Source: Flavobacteriaceae bacterium (GTDB taxonomy: Bacteria; Bacteroidota; Bacteroidia; Flavobacteriales; Flavobacteriaceae). From it: a stretch of DNA of 64,000 nucleotides. Below, piece by piece: positions 55,088 through 63,890 of the stretch. The position numbers and the translations under genes are program-made. The stretch's first letter is position 1, and every line of letters begins with the position of its first letter. Below the pieces are notes generated by a model that saw only the letters and a list, made by a program, of their open reading frames with translations, was not told the origin of the DNA and did not search any database. The stretch lies in the NCBI GenBank assembly GCA_027490305.1, contig JAIXYI010000057.1:26755-90754 (forward strand), given 5' to 3'.

Positions 55088-55696
55088 ATGGAAGACAAGA
55101 ATTATTTACAGGACATTTCGGATATCCGCAACATGATGAGCCGTTCGACCCAATTCATGTCGCTCAGCGGCCTGTCGGGTGTGTTGGCGGGAGGTTATGC
55201 GTTGGTCGGGGCGTATGCGGCCGATACGGCGCTTGACCGGATGGGTGACGGATATGACCAACCTTTAGGGAAGCTCACCTTCCTTCTGGCCGGGATCGCG
55301 GCTATGGTGGCTTTACTGTCGCTGGTGACGGCGGTGGCACTGAGCTATCGGAAAGCCACTCGAAAAGGCGAAACCATCTGGAGTCCGGTGTCGCGGCGAC
55401 TCCTCGTTAACTTCCTCATTCCGCTGGTGACAGGCGGTGCGTTCATTGTCCAACTGGTGTTGAATCGCGACTTTGGTCTTGTAGCACCCTCTGTGATGAT
55501 TTTCTATGGCTTGTCGTGTGTGAATGCCAGCAAGTATACCCTTCGGGATGTGCGTTGGCTGGGTGTCACGATTGTGGCGATTGGCCTGTTGGCCGTTTCC
55601 TTCCCTACCCTGGCGGTGCCGTTTCTGGCGGTGGGATTGGGCGCGACGCATATACTATACGGACTTCTTATGTATCTTCGATACGAACGTAATTAA
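55088..55696 (+). CDS. Conserved membrane protein of the creD locus
   Basis: 202 residues with about five membrane helices (about 28-45, 66-87, 110-128, 135-148, 160-190) after a short hydrophilic N-terminus (EDKNYLQDISDIRNMMSRS). The conserved pattern next to a winged-helix gene and creD is typical of Flavobacteriia. Function unknown. Start at 55088, directly after the operator; the regulator gene follows after 3 bp. Confidence 0.85.
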   Translation: MEDKNYLQDISDIRNMMSRSTQFMSLSGLSGVLAGGYALVGAYAADTALDRMGDGYDQPLGKLTFLLAGIAAMVALLSLVTAVALSYRKATRKGETIWSPVSRRLLVNFLIPLVTGGAFIVQLVLNRDFGLVAPSVMIFYGLSCVNASKYTLRDVRWLGVTIVAIGLLAVSFPTLAVPFLAVGLGATHILYGLLMYLRYERN

Positions 55697-55699
55697 TAG

Positions 55700-55996
55700 G
55701 TGGGCAACATCATTCAACATATCAATAAGGCGTTTGACCATCGGATCCGATTGGGTATCATGTCGATCCTGATGGTGAACGATAATGCCGATTTCACTAC
55801 CCTTAAAGAACTGCTGGGTGTCACCGACGGCAACCTCGCCAGCCATGCCAAGGCGTTAGAGGCTGAAGGGTATATAGAGGTGCGAAAGCAGTTCATCGGC
55901 CGCAAGCCCAATACCACCTACACCGCTACCGCTTCCGGGCGACAGGCGTTTGAAGCCCATATCGCCGCGTTGGAGCGCCTGATCCGTAACACCTGA
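55700..55996 (+). CDS. Winged-helix transcriptional regulator (HTH_34 type)
   Basis: 98 residues, read from a GTG start. The DNA-binding helix is in TTLKELLGVTDGNLASHAKALEAEGYIEV and the wing in IGRKPNTTYTAT, the ArsR/MarR-like single-domain type. Probably represses its own operon and the creD operon through the two ACTTTG-N5-CAAAGT operators that flank it. The inducing signal is unknown. Confidence 0.9.
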   Translation: MGNIIQHINKAFDHRIRLGIMSILMVNDNADFTTLKELLGVTDGNLASHAKALEAEGYIEVRKQFIGRKPNTTYTATASGRQAFEAHIAALERLIRNT

Positions 55997-56012
55997 TTTT
56001 TTTTATTCATAT

Positions 56013-56029
56013 ACTTTGAAATACAAAGT
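56013..56029. promoter_or_regulatory. Operator ACTTTG-N5-CAAAGT, copy 2
   Basis: ACTTTGAAATACAAAGT, arms identical to copy 1, overlapping a TACTTTG -7-like box, 9 bp before the start at 56039. Places creD and its neighbour under the same regulator. Confidence 0.75.
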
Positions 56030-56038
56030 TCTTTTATA

Positions 56039-56428
56039 ATGACACAACCCATCCTTTTTCCCGAGTTCTATCACCCACATACTACGTTAGGCCGTGAACT
56101 GGCCGCCTTTTACGAACGGCATGAGTTGGTGCCCGAGCCGCGCCACCTCCATCTTGACACCTATTGCGTGCTGCTGCGCTGCGGCCTTTCGTTGAAAGAC
56201 GAAATCGCGGTGCACTGGTGTTTAGCCGGCAACGGTTTCCTTTCGTTCGAAGGGGTCTGCTGCCTGGTTTTGGGTATTGCCTTTCCGCGGCACTTTGGTT
56301 TCTTCCGGGCGGCGTATCGAAAAGGACGGAAGGCCCACCGCTTCCATTCCCTTGACTTCGCGCCGTTGCTGGACCAGCCGCTGCATGCTGTTCGCGCACA
56401 ACTGGCGCTTCAACCTTTACATCCGTAA
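56039..56428 (+). CDS. Unknown 129-residue protein before creD
   Basis: Cytoplasmic by sequence, with several Cys/His residues (HLHLDTYCVLLRCGLSL, HWCLAGNGFLSFEGVCCLVLG) but no clear metal motif. Start is 9 bp after the operator. It precedes creD by 19 bp in the same direction and is probably co-transcribed. Not recognised. Confidence 0.65.
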   Translation: MTQPILFPEFYHPHTTLGRELAAFYERHELVPEPRHLHLDTYCVLLRCGLSLKDEIAVHWCLAGNGFLSFEGVCCLVLGIAFPRHFGFFRAAYRKGRKAHRFHSLDFAPLLDQPLHAVRAQLALQPLHP

Positions 56429-56447
56429 TCCAAAAATCTTCTTCAAT

Positions 56448-57794
56448 ATGGAAAATCCTCCGAAAACGTACGACAACACCCCTTTCTTCCAGACAACGAC
56501 CGCGCGATTGCTGATGGTCGGCTTTCTGAGTCTGTTCCTGCTGATTCCACTGCAGTTGGTGCGCAACCTGATCTTTGAACGCACCGAACGACAGCGGGAG
56601 GTAGCGAAGGAAATTACCCAGAAATGGGGCGACAGCGTGACGGTATACGGTCCGGTTTTGAAAGTGCCCTACACCGAGCGTTCCACCGAAAAACGACTGG
56701 ATCCGACCACGAAAAAGGAGTCGTTAATCGAGCATATCGAAAAGAAGACGGCCTACTTCTTCCCTGACCGGCTTGACAATATATCAAAGGCCGATACCCA
56801 ACGAAGGAGCCGCGGCAATTATGAATCGATTGTGTATACGGTCAATATGACGTTCAAAGGTACCTTCTCACGCCTGTCATTATCGGCGGCCGACAGCGCT
56901 GACAAGTCGTTTCAATGGGATCAGGCGACACTATTGCTCTGCACGACCGACCTGAAGGGCATCCGGAACGAACTTTCCATCAAATGGGGCGGCCGCTCGT
57001 TTGGACTGGCACCGGCTATGGCACAGGACGCTGACGCGTTGAGCCGCCTGGAAACGGGCTATATCGGGGCCGACTTTCTGCAACGCGACCGCACCGACTT
57101 CTCTTTTGACATCACCTATAACGGAGCCAACCAGATCCGGTTTGTGCCAGTGGGTCGCACGACGTCGGTTTCGATGACATCCGATTGGAAAACACCGGGC
57201 TTCCAGGGTAATTTCATTCCGGCTGAACGCACCATCAACGCCTCGACCGGGTTCATCGCCGACTGGAAAGTGCTGCCGGTCAGCCGTCCGTTTTCGTCCC
57301 ACTACTTCGGCCAGCTTCCGAACCTAGATCCGTATGCCTTCGGAGTGGATTTTGTGGTGCCGGTGGACGAATACCTGCAGAACGACCGCGCCAGTAAATA
57401 CGGTTTCCTGGTTATTGGCCTGACCTTTTTGGTGTTTTTCCTGATGCAGACCATCAACAAAATCGGTATCCACCTGTTTCAATATGCGATGATTGGCATT
57501 GCGTTGGTAATGTTCTATACGTTGCTGATCTCCATCACCGAGCACAGTAGCTTCTCGTTCGCTTACAGCATCGCGGCGGTGGCGGTGGTGGTGTTGATCT
57601 CGTTGTATTCGCTGTCGATCTTGCGGCAACCGAAACGGGCCTTTTTTATCTGCGCCTCTCTTTCGACGGTATATGCCTTTATCTTCGTCATTATCCAACT
57701 GGAAGATTACGCGCTGTTGGTCGGAAGTATCGGTCTGTTTGCGATCCTTGCTGCCGTCATGTACTTTTCCCGAAAGATCGAATGGAAGAACTGA
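56448..57794 (+). CDS. creD: Cell envelope integrity protein CreD
   Basis: 448 residues, as E. coli CreD: N-terminal membrane helix (about 20-40, RLLMVGFLSLFLLIPLQL) with the conserved ERTERQREVAKEI, a large periplasmic domain (about 45-310, with WGDSVTVYGPVLKVPY) and a block of about six helices at the C-terminus. In E. coli it is a CreBC-induced inner-membrane protein linked to envelope stress; here CreB and CreC are absent and a winged-helix regulator takes their place. Start ATG at 56448. Good terminator follows. Confidence 0.93.
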   Translation: MENPPKTYDNTPFFQTTTARLLMVGFLSLFLLIPLQLVRNLIFERTERQREVAKEITQKWGDSVTVYGPVLKVPYTERSTEKRLDPTTKKESLIEHIEKKTAYFFPDRLDNISKADTQRRSRGNYESIVYTVNMTFKGTFSRLSLSAADSADKSFQWDQATLLLCTTDLKGIRNELSIKWGGRSFGLAPAMAQDADALSRLETGYIGADFLQRDRTDFSFDITYNGANQIRFVPVGRTTSVSMTSDWKTPGFQGNFIPAERTINASTGFIADWKVLPVSRPFSSHYFGQLPNLDPYAFGVDFVVPVDEYLQNDRASKYGFLVIGLTFLVFFLMQTINKIGIHLFQYAMIGIALVMFYTLLISITEHSSFSFAYSIAAVAVVVLISLYSLSILRQPKRAFFICASLSTVYAFIFVIIQLEDYALLVGSIGLFAILAAVMYFSRKIEWKN

Positions 57795-57961
57795 CCCGTA
57801 TCTGAGCATTGCCCTGCCGCGTACGGGCTTGTCGTGCAAACGCGAACCGAACGGTGGCGAAACAAAGCCGATGATGCCTACCCCCTGACAAGACATTGGT
57901 TATGGAATTATAAGGAGATAGGGCAAAAACCATCCGATTATACGAATCGCCTTTTTTTATT

Positions 57962-57998
57962 AACAGGAAGACCCAGACAATGCTCTGGGTTTTCTGTT
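57962..57998 (+). terminator. Terminator after creD
   Basis: ACCCAGA / TCTGGGT stem with six-base loop followed by TTTT, with an outer AACAG / CTGTT arm pair. In the 311-bp gap 57795-58105 nothing else is evident except AT-rich sequence before the next start. Confidence 0.75.
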
Positions 57999-58105
57999 AT
58001 AAATGGGTTCCATTTGTGATTATTTTGTGATTTACGCCGGTTTAGACACAACCTTTTAGCAGTTGTTGAATACCTTTAGAAACCATTATTTACAATTCTC
58101 TCTTT

Positions 58106-61100
58106 ATGAAAAAAATTACGTTGCTTGTTTTGCTCCTATTCGGCACCCTTTGGTCCGGACGAGCGCAGTGCATTCGTGATGACCAGTACCCACTGGATGT
58201 CATCACCGCCCAGAACACCGGGCTTTATGAAACCGTATCAGGATGTAACTTCACCGAGGAATACGCTGCCGTAAACGGTCTCGCCGTGGGCGCCGATTAC
58301 CTTTTCCTATGCACGGGTGAGTCGGGTGACGGCTACATCACGGTCACCGACTGGGACGATGTGGTGATTGCCTCGGGGCCTGCGCCGCTTTTGGTGGAAG
58401 ACATCACGTCTTCACAAGTGCGCCTCCACTATTCTGACAACGCCGACTGTGACGGTGTGTCGGATTGCCATGACACCGGGTTCCAGGCCTTGTTGACCTG
58501 CCCTATACCGGTGAATGTACTGGCCACGGGCCTCACCACGACCGGTGCCAGTTTTGGCTGGGAACCGGGGGGAGAGGAAACGGCGTGGCAGGTACTCGTG
58601 CTGGCAGAAAGCCTTGACGCTCCGGGGCCGGGTGACAACGGCACCGACGTGGCAACCACGAGCTATACCGCTTCCGGATTGAACCCAGGCACGCCTTACC
58701 ACTTCTACATTCGCGCGAACTGCGGTTCTGAGTACAGTCCGTGGTCAACTGCCGTTTCGTTTGACACAGCCTGTTTGCCGGTAGCGACCTTTTTCGAGAA
58801 TTTCGACGAAAGCAACGAATTGCCAATCTGCTGGTCGGTGCTCCGTCGGGGTAACCTGGGCTTCGATTCGGAGCAGATTGCCAACTGGACAACCGTTCAC
58901 TCTGCCCCGAACTTCTTGGAAGTCAACAGCGGCGAATCGTCGGGTGACTTCGATATCATTCTGGTATCGCCCAACGTATCGACGCTTTCGGCGGGCACGC
59001 ATCGCCTGAAATTCTGGGCACGCGGCACCGCTCCGCTGGAAATTGGTACTCTTGACAACAGCACCCAAACGGGTGTCTTCAACCTTATTGAATCAATCGA
59101 CCTTACCGACCAAGCGCAGGGCTATGTCGTTGATTTTACGTCGTATACCGGAACGGATACGTATATCGCAATCCGGGTGGCAGCAACGGCGTTTTACCAG
59201 TATGCGCTGTTGGATGACATCCGATGGGAAGTCAACCCCACGTGTCCGGATGTGACCGAAATCGCCCTTACCGCGCTTTCTGACACGGCGGCCTCACTTA
59301 GTTGGTCACCGGGCGGCACCGAAACGAACTGGCAGGTGGCCTATGCACCGGATCCGATTGACGATCCCGCAACGGCTACCCTGGTTTCAGCCGCTACGAA
59401 TCCTGATGCGACGCTGTCGGGATTGGCGTCGAACACCACGTACACGTATTGGGTGCGCTCGGTTTGTGCCGGAAACGACTATGGTGCCTGGATCGGGCCG
59501 TATCATTTTACGACTTCGTGTGCGGCTATCGCTACGTTCTTTGAAAATTTCGACAGCGCTGTAGAAGGTGAACTTCCAACGTGCTGGTCGTCGATACTCA
59601 GCGGGCCATCGGTGTCTGACTTTGCCCATGTGCAAACGATTACCTGGGGTGATGTGCATTCGTCGCCCAATTCGATCGGTCTTACCTCAGGGTCTTCCAA
59701 CCTTAACGATAACCTGATTGCGCTCGTCTCCCCGCGCCTGTCTAATGTGGGGAACGGTACACACCGACTGAAATTCTGGGCTCGGGGCTTTGGCGCCGAT
59801 ATTGAGATCGGAACGGTTGACGGCACCTACCCTGGCGCCACGTTTACACCGCTTGAATCGGTAACGCTTGAAACCAACGCGTCGGAATACACGATTGATT
59901 TTGCGGGCTATACCGGTCCGGATGCGTATATCGCCTTCCGCATGACCGGATCGAGCTTCTCAGACGTATATATTGACGATGTGCGTTGGGAGGTTACACC
60001 AAACTGCCCGGATGTAACGGATGTTGCCACAACGGCTGTGACGCCGAGTAGCACGAGTTTCACATGGACATCGACGGGAGATGAAACCCAGTGGCAAGTT
60101 GCCGTGACCGACGTGGGCGCATTTGATCCTAGCGGAGCGACGCCGCAAACGGTAAACGCGACCGAGGCGACTGTGAACGGACTGTCGACCAATACGACGT
60201 ATAATGTTTGGGTGCGTTCGCTTTGCCCGGGTAATGAGTATGGTGCTTGGATCGGTCCGTTGGCCTTCCGCACAGACTGCGACGCGGTTTCTGAGTTCTT
60301 TGAGACGTTTGATGGGGTCGAAATGCCGACGATGCCGGATTGCTGGACGTCGATCGTTCGCGGGCCTTCGAATACGGGTAACGTTCAAACTGTTTCATGG
60401 GGGCCGGTGTTTTCATCGCCGAATGCGGTCATGCTGACGAATGAGAATGCTAGTACAGACACGAATGACATCATCCTGGTGTCGCCTAACCTTTCGACGA
60501 TGTCAGCCGGAACGCATCGCCTGCGGTTCAAAGGCTTTGGTGACCCGGGCATCATGGTGCAGGTGGGCACGCTTGATACCAGTACGACCCAGGCGGTTTT
60601 CCAACCACTGGATGACGTGGCGCTGGATGCGGAATGGGAACAACATACGGTGGATTTCACTGTTTACACGGGAACGGATCATTATGTCGGCATCCGTCTG
60701 GTGGGGCCGAATGTGTGGTCGGCGGCGTATCTTGACGATATCCGTTGGGAGGTGGCACCGCTTTGCCCGGATGTGAGCGACATCGTGATCGAGGGCCAAA
60801 CGACGAATACGGCGGAAATGACGTGGGGGTCTAACGGCTCTGAGGCTTCATGGGAGGTGGTATGGTCGACCGACCCAAATGCGAACCCTGCGACGCTCAC
60901 CAATGCGTTGACACCGAATACAACTAGCGTGACGCTTACGGGACTGAATGATTCGACGCGGTATTTTGTCTGGATTCGTTCGGTTTGCAGCGGCGGGTTT
61001 GGTGACTGGATCGGACCGGAATCGTTTGATACGTTGTGCGAGCCTGCCCCATTTGCTTCTTTGGAAATGGAGGATTTTGAGGCGGCGGCGGAAGAGGGTC

Positions 61101-61822
61101 TTCCGATCTGCTGGTCAACACAGGCGCTTTCTGGAAGCGCGATGTGGGAGGTCTGGAGTGTGCCGCACGGTGATATCGAGACGAGCGCGTCAGGCGAACA
61201 CATTGTGTATAAGTACTATGAGAACTCAGATGCGTTGCTGATTTCGATGCCGTTCAGCCTGGCGGGTGTGAGCGCGTCGGTGCGGGCGAGTATGTATTTG
61301 CACCGCCACCAGAACGCAGACCCTGACGATGTGTACCGCGTATACGTAAGTACGACACCTTCAATCGACTCGGCCGAATTGCTATACGAACAGTATTCGT
61401 ATGCCGAAGCCGAGCCGGCTGTTTCGGAGAGCGGCTTTTACAACTACCTCGCCTCTATCCCCGACAGCTACCTGGGTGCACCGGAAGTATACATCATCAT
61501 CCAGGGTGTTACATCGAGTGGTTTCAGCTCGTATGGACTGGGTGTGGACGACGTGCGAATCGAGTCGGAACTGGGTGTGGATACGCCGGACGCGGTTCGT
61601 GTTCGTTGCTATCCGAACCCGGTGGGCAGCCAGTTGACGGTGGAGGCTTCGGAGGACATCCGGTCAATCGAGGTCTTCAACCTGCTCGGGCAGCGTATCC
61701 TTTCAAAAGACGGCTCAGGGCGTTCTATACATACAGATCTTTCCTCTCTGGCTGCCGGACAGTACATTGTTCGGATCCAAACAGAGAATGCGGTGGAAAG
61801 CCGAAAAGTGATTAAGAAGTAA
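58106..61822 (+). CDS. T9SS-exported protein with four FN3/jelly-roll repeats
   Basis: 1,238 residues: signal peptide 1-20 (WSGRAQ), an N-terminal domain to about 130, then four copies of a unit of about 250 residues starting near 131, 379, 633 and 887, each a fibronectin type III domain (CPDVTEIALTAL, SLSWSPGGTETNWQV, YTYWVRSVC) followed by a MAM/jelly-roll-like beta domain (FFENFDESNELPICWS). The C-terminus (about 1165-1238) is a T9SS type A sorting domain (CYPNPVGSQLTV, VFNLLGQRI, LAAGQYIVRI). A large secreted or cell-surface adhesin; ligand unknown. DNA of the units is also similar, which suggests recent duplication. Confidence 0.9.
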   Translation: MKKITLLVLLLFGTLWSGRAQCIRDDQYPLDVITAQNTGLYETVSGCNFTEEYAAVNGLAVGADYLFLCTGESGDGYITVTDWDDVVIASGPAPLLVEDITSSQVRLHYSDNADCDGVSDCHDTGFQALLTCPIPVNVLATGLTTTGASFGWEPGGEETAWQVLVLAESLDAPGPGDNGTDVATTSYTASGLNPGTPYHFYIRANCGSEYSPWSTAVSFDTACLPVATFFENFDESNELPICWSVLRRGNLGFDSEQIANWTTVHSAPNFLEVNSGESSGDFDIILVSPNVSTLSAGTHRLKFWARGTAPLEIGTLDNSTQTGVFNLIESIDLTDQAQGYVVDFTSYTGTDTYIAIRVAATAFYQYALLDDIRWEVNPTCPDVTEIALTALSDTAASLSWSPGGTETNWQVAYAPDPIDDPATATLVSAATNPDATLSGLASNTTYTYWVRSVCAGNDYGAWIGPYHFTTSCAAIATFFENFDSAVEGELPTCWSSILSGPSVSDFAHVQTITWGDVHSSPNSIGLTSGSSNLNDNLIALVSPRLSNVGNGTHRLKFWARGFGADIEIGTVDGTYPGATFTPLESVTLETNASEYTIDFAGYTGPDAYIAFRMTGSSFSDVYIDDVRWEVTPNCPDVTDVATTAVTPSSTSFTWTSTGDETQWQVAVTDVGAFDPSGATPQTVNATEATVNGLSTNTTYNVWVRSLCPGNEYGAWIGPLAFRTDCDAVSEFFETFDGVEMPTMPDCWTSIVRGPSNTGNVQTVSWGPVFSSPNAVMLTNENASTDTNDIILVSPNLSTMSAGTHRLRFKGFGDPGIMVQVGTLDTSTTQAVFQPLDDVALDAEWEQHTVDFTVYTGTDHYVGIRLVGPNVWSAAYLDDIRWEVAPLCPDVSDIVIEGQTTNTAEMTWGSNGSEASWEVVWSTDPNANPATLTNALTPNTTSVTLTGLNDSTRYFVWIRSVCSGGFGDWIGPESFDTLCEPAPFASLEMEDFEAAAEEGLPICWSTQALSGSAMWEVWSVPHGDIETSASGEHIVYKYYENSDALLISMPFSLAGVSASVRASMYLHRHQNADPDDVYRVYVSTTPSIDSAELLYEQYSYAEAEPAVSESGFYNYLASIPDSYLGAPEVYIIIQGVTSSGFSSYGLGVDDVRIESELGVDTPDAVRVRCYPNPVGSQLTVEASEDIRSIEVFNLLGQRILSKDGSGRSIHTDLSSLAAGQYIVRIQTENAVESRKVIKK

Positions 61823-61846
61823 TCTGCATTCCAACCCCAAAACAAG

Positions 61847-61881
61847 AAGGGCTGCCTCGTTTGAGACAGCCCTTCGGTTTT
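61847..61881. terminator. Bidirectional terminator between convergent genes
   Basis: AAGGGCTG / CAGCCCTT stem extended by CTC/GAG around a GTTT loop, then CGGTTTTTT. Confidence 0.85.
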
Positions 61882-61896
61882 TTGGTGGAGACGGAA

Positions 61897-63333
61897 TTAA
61901 TGTCCGCCTGATACTTTCTTATCGAAGTTGATACCCTGTGCACGCAGGATGCCGGCAACGCGCCAGGCATAGAACGCGAGGTAGGCGAAGCAGACGATGC
62001 CGACGATGTAGCTGAAATGGATGTTGGTGTTATCGGCTACGGTGCCCTGGATGACGCTGACGATGCCTCCGCCCATGATCATCATGATGAGGAAGTTACT
62101 GCCTTGGTTGGTTTGTTTCCCGAGTCCGCTGATCGCCAATGTGAAGATACACGGCCACAGGGTGCTACAGAACAAACCGACGCTGGTGAAGGCGTATACG
62201 CTGACCATGCCGTTGGTGGCCATACCGATGCCGAGTGCCAGGATGCCGAGAAGGGCGAACAGCAGCAGCATACGGGCCGGATTGCCTTTGCTGGCGAAGT
62301 CGGCAGCTATGAGCACGAGGATGATGGCGGCGTACACGTAAAACGGTTGCAGCGAATGCCCGGCGATTTTGTTAACGAGGAGGAACACACCGAAGGCCAG
62401 ATACGGCGCGAGTATCTTGAGCAGTTTCTCGGTGGCGGCGCTGGCGTTGAAGGCTTCTACGGCCCCTGTCCAACGGCCGATCATAAGGCTGGCCCAGTAG
62501 AGAGAGATATAGGGTGCGATTTCGTTGGTGGCGAAGCCGAGGCTGTTTTCCATGTAGGCCGGCAGGTTACTGGCGGTAGACACTTCGACGCCTACGTAGA
62601 GGAAGATGGCGATCATGCCCATGAGCAACTGCGGGTATTGCAGGGCCGAGGTACGGCGGGAAGGTGATACGACGTCTTCGATGGCATCGTCGACAGCCGG
62701 TTTATTGGGCAGTGAAGAGAACTTGAGGAACACGGCGACAAGCAGGAAGGCGGCGCCGAGACACAGATACGGTATTTTGACGCTTTCGATGCTTACGCTG
62801 TCGGTGGCGGCCTGTGGTGACCCGAAGAGGGCGTAGCTGACGATCAGCGGCCCGATGGTGGTACCGAGGTTATTGATACCGCCGGCCATCGTGAGGCGCT
62901 GTGAACCCGTGGTGATGGGGCCGAGTGCGATGGCGAGTGGGTTGGCGACCGTTTGCTGGAGGGAGAACCCGAGTCCGACGATAAAGAGTCCGGACAGCAT
63001 CAACGGGAACGACCCGTTATTGGCGGCGGGATAGAAGAGTAGCGTTCCGAAGGCCGAGATCCCGAGTCCGAGCGCGAGTCCGTTTTTGTATCCGATCCGG
63101 TTGATGATATCCCCTTTTGCCAGGTAGGAAATGAGGAGGTACAGCAGTGATCCGACGGTGTAGGCGACGTAGAACGCCATTGACACCAATTGGCTTTCGG
63201 TTTGGGAAAGGTCAAACGCCTTTTTGAACACCGGGATCAGGATGTCGTTACTGGCCGCTACGAATCCCCAGAAGAAGAAGACGGTGACCAGCGGGATAAA
63301 CTGTCCCCAGCGTGTCTGTGTGTTTTCACTCAT
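61897..63333 (-). CDS. Sugar:H+ symporter, FucP-type MFS
   Basis: 478 residues, twelve helices. N-terminal FFFWGFVAASNDILIPVFKKAF, AYTVGSLLYLL and QTVANPLAIALGP are the signature segments of the FHS family (FucP, glucose/galactose transporters GluP). Imports a hexose with a proton. The long central loop (about 215-235, SRRTSALQYPQ region) connects the two halves. It stands alone; no catabolic genes flank it, so the sugar cannot be named. Confidence 0.9.
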   Translation of the reverse strand: MSENTQTRWGQFIPLVTVFFFWGFVAASNDILIPVFKKAFDLSQTESQLVSMAFYVAYTVGSLLYLLISYLAKGDIINRIGYKNGLALGLGISAFGTLLFYPAANNGSFPLMLSGLFIVGLGFSLQQTVANPLAIALGPITTGSQRLTMAGGINNLGTTIGPLIVSYALFGSPQAATDSVSIESVKIPYLCLGAAFLLVAVFLKFSSLPNKPAVDDAIEDVVSPSRRTSALQYPQLLMGMIAIFLYVGVEVSTASNLPAYMENSLGFATNEIAPYISLYWASLMIGRWTGAVEAFNASAATEKLLKILAPYLAFGVFLLVNKIAGHSLQPFYVYAAIILVLIAADFASKGNPARMLLLFALLGILALGIGMATNGMVSVYAFTSVGLFCSTLWPCIFTLAISGLGKQTNQGSNFLIMMIMGGGIVSVIQGTVADNTNIHFSYIVGIVCFAYLAFYAWRVAGILRAQGINFDKKVSGGH

Positions 63334-63506
63334 AATAATGGTTTTTGTTGGTTATAGGTTAACAATTTCCCCGAATTTCGGCCTAAAAAAGATACAGAAG
63401 CGAAAATGCGGGCATAAAATTTCATAAATATCCATTTTCTGGGTGGGACAAGCAATATGGAGGGGTGGATTTTTTTACGAAATCGATGTAGAAGGAGTTT
63501 GGAGTT

Positions 63507-63530
63507 GGGAAGATCGGAAGATGGGAAGAT
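63507..63530. repeat. Three tandem copies of an 8-bp unit
   Basis: GGGAAGAT-CGGAAGAT-GGGAAGAT. Low-complexity sequence in the 341-bp gap 63334-63674, which otherwise holds a 13-base imperfect inverted repeat (63544-63580) and no gene. Confidence 0.6.
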
Positions 63531-63543
63531 TTAGAACTTCGAC

Positions 63544-63580
63544 ACAATTGATTTTATCAATGATTGTTAAAATCAGTTGT
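63544..63580. repeat. Imperfect inverted repeat
   Basis: ACAATTGATTTTA and TAAAATCAGTTGT (12 of 13 pair) around an 11-base loop. Could be a weak terminator or a scar; it is located where GC falls and the accessory patch begins. Confidence 0.45.
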
Positions 63581-63674
63581 AAGCCTTACATTCGTTGACC
63601 GACAACAGCTCGGCGTTAGTTCCGATTACAGCTTTCTGTTAAGAATTTAAGTAAATGTTGCTTACCACTTATTT

Positions 63675-63890
63675 ATGAAAAAGTGTATTTGGTGTTCAAA
63701 AGATGAAAATAGTGTGACTTTTAATAAAGATGCTCACACTTTCCCAAAGTCATTAGGAGGCAAAAACGTGTGTGAAAATGTGTGTGATTTATGCAATGCA
63801 TATTTTGGCAATAAACGTGAAAGAATGCCTGCGGTTGAAATCGCCTTAAAGGAGGTACTAAATTTATCGAAGTACTTAATCTTAACGTGA
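63675..63890 (+). pseudogene. Truncated HNH endonuclease
   Basis: 71 residues: CIWCSKDENSVTF then HTFPKSLGGKNVCENVCDLC with the Cys-pair zinc ribbon and DHxH/HNH start, the N-terminal part of a Bacteroidota HNH endonuclease that is normally several hundred residues long. It stops at 63888-63890 just after KEVLNLSKYLIL, in mid-domain. AT-rich and unlike its neighbours. The likely cause is the insertion of a mobile element whose end lies between 63888 and the end of the window. Confidence 0.65.
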
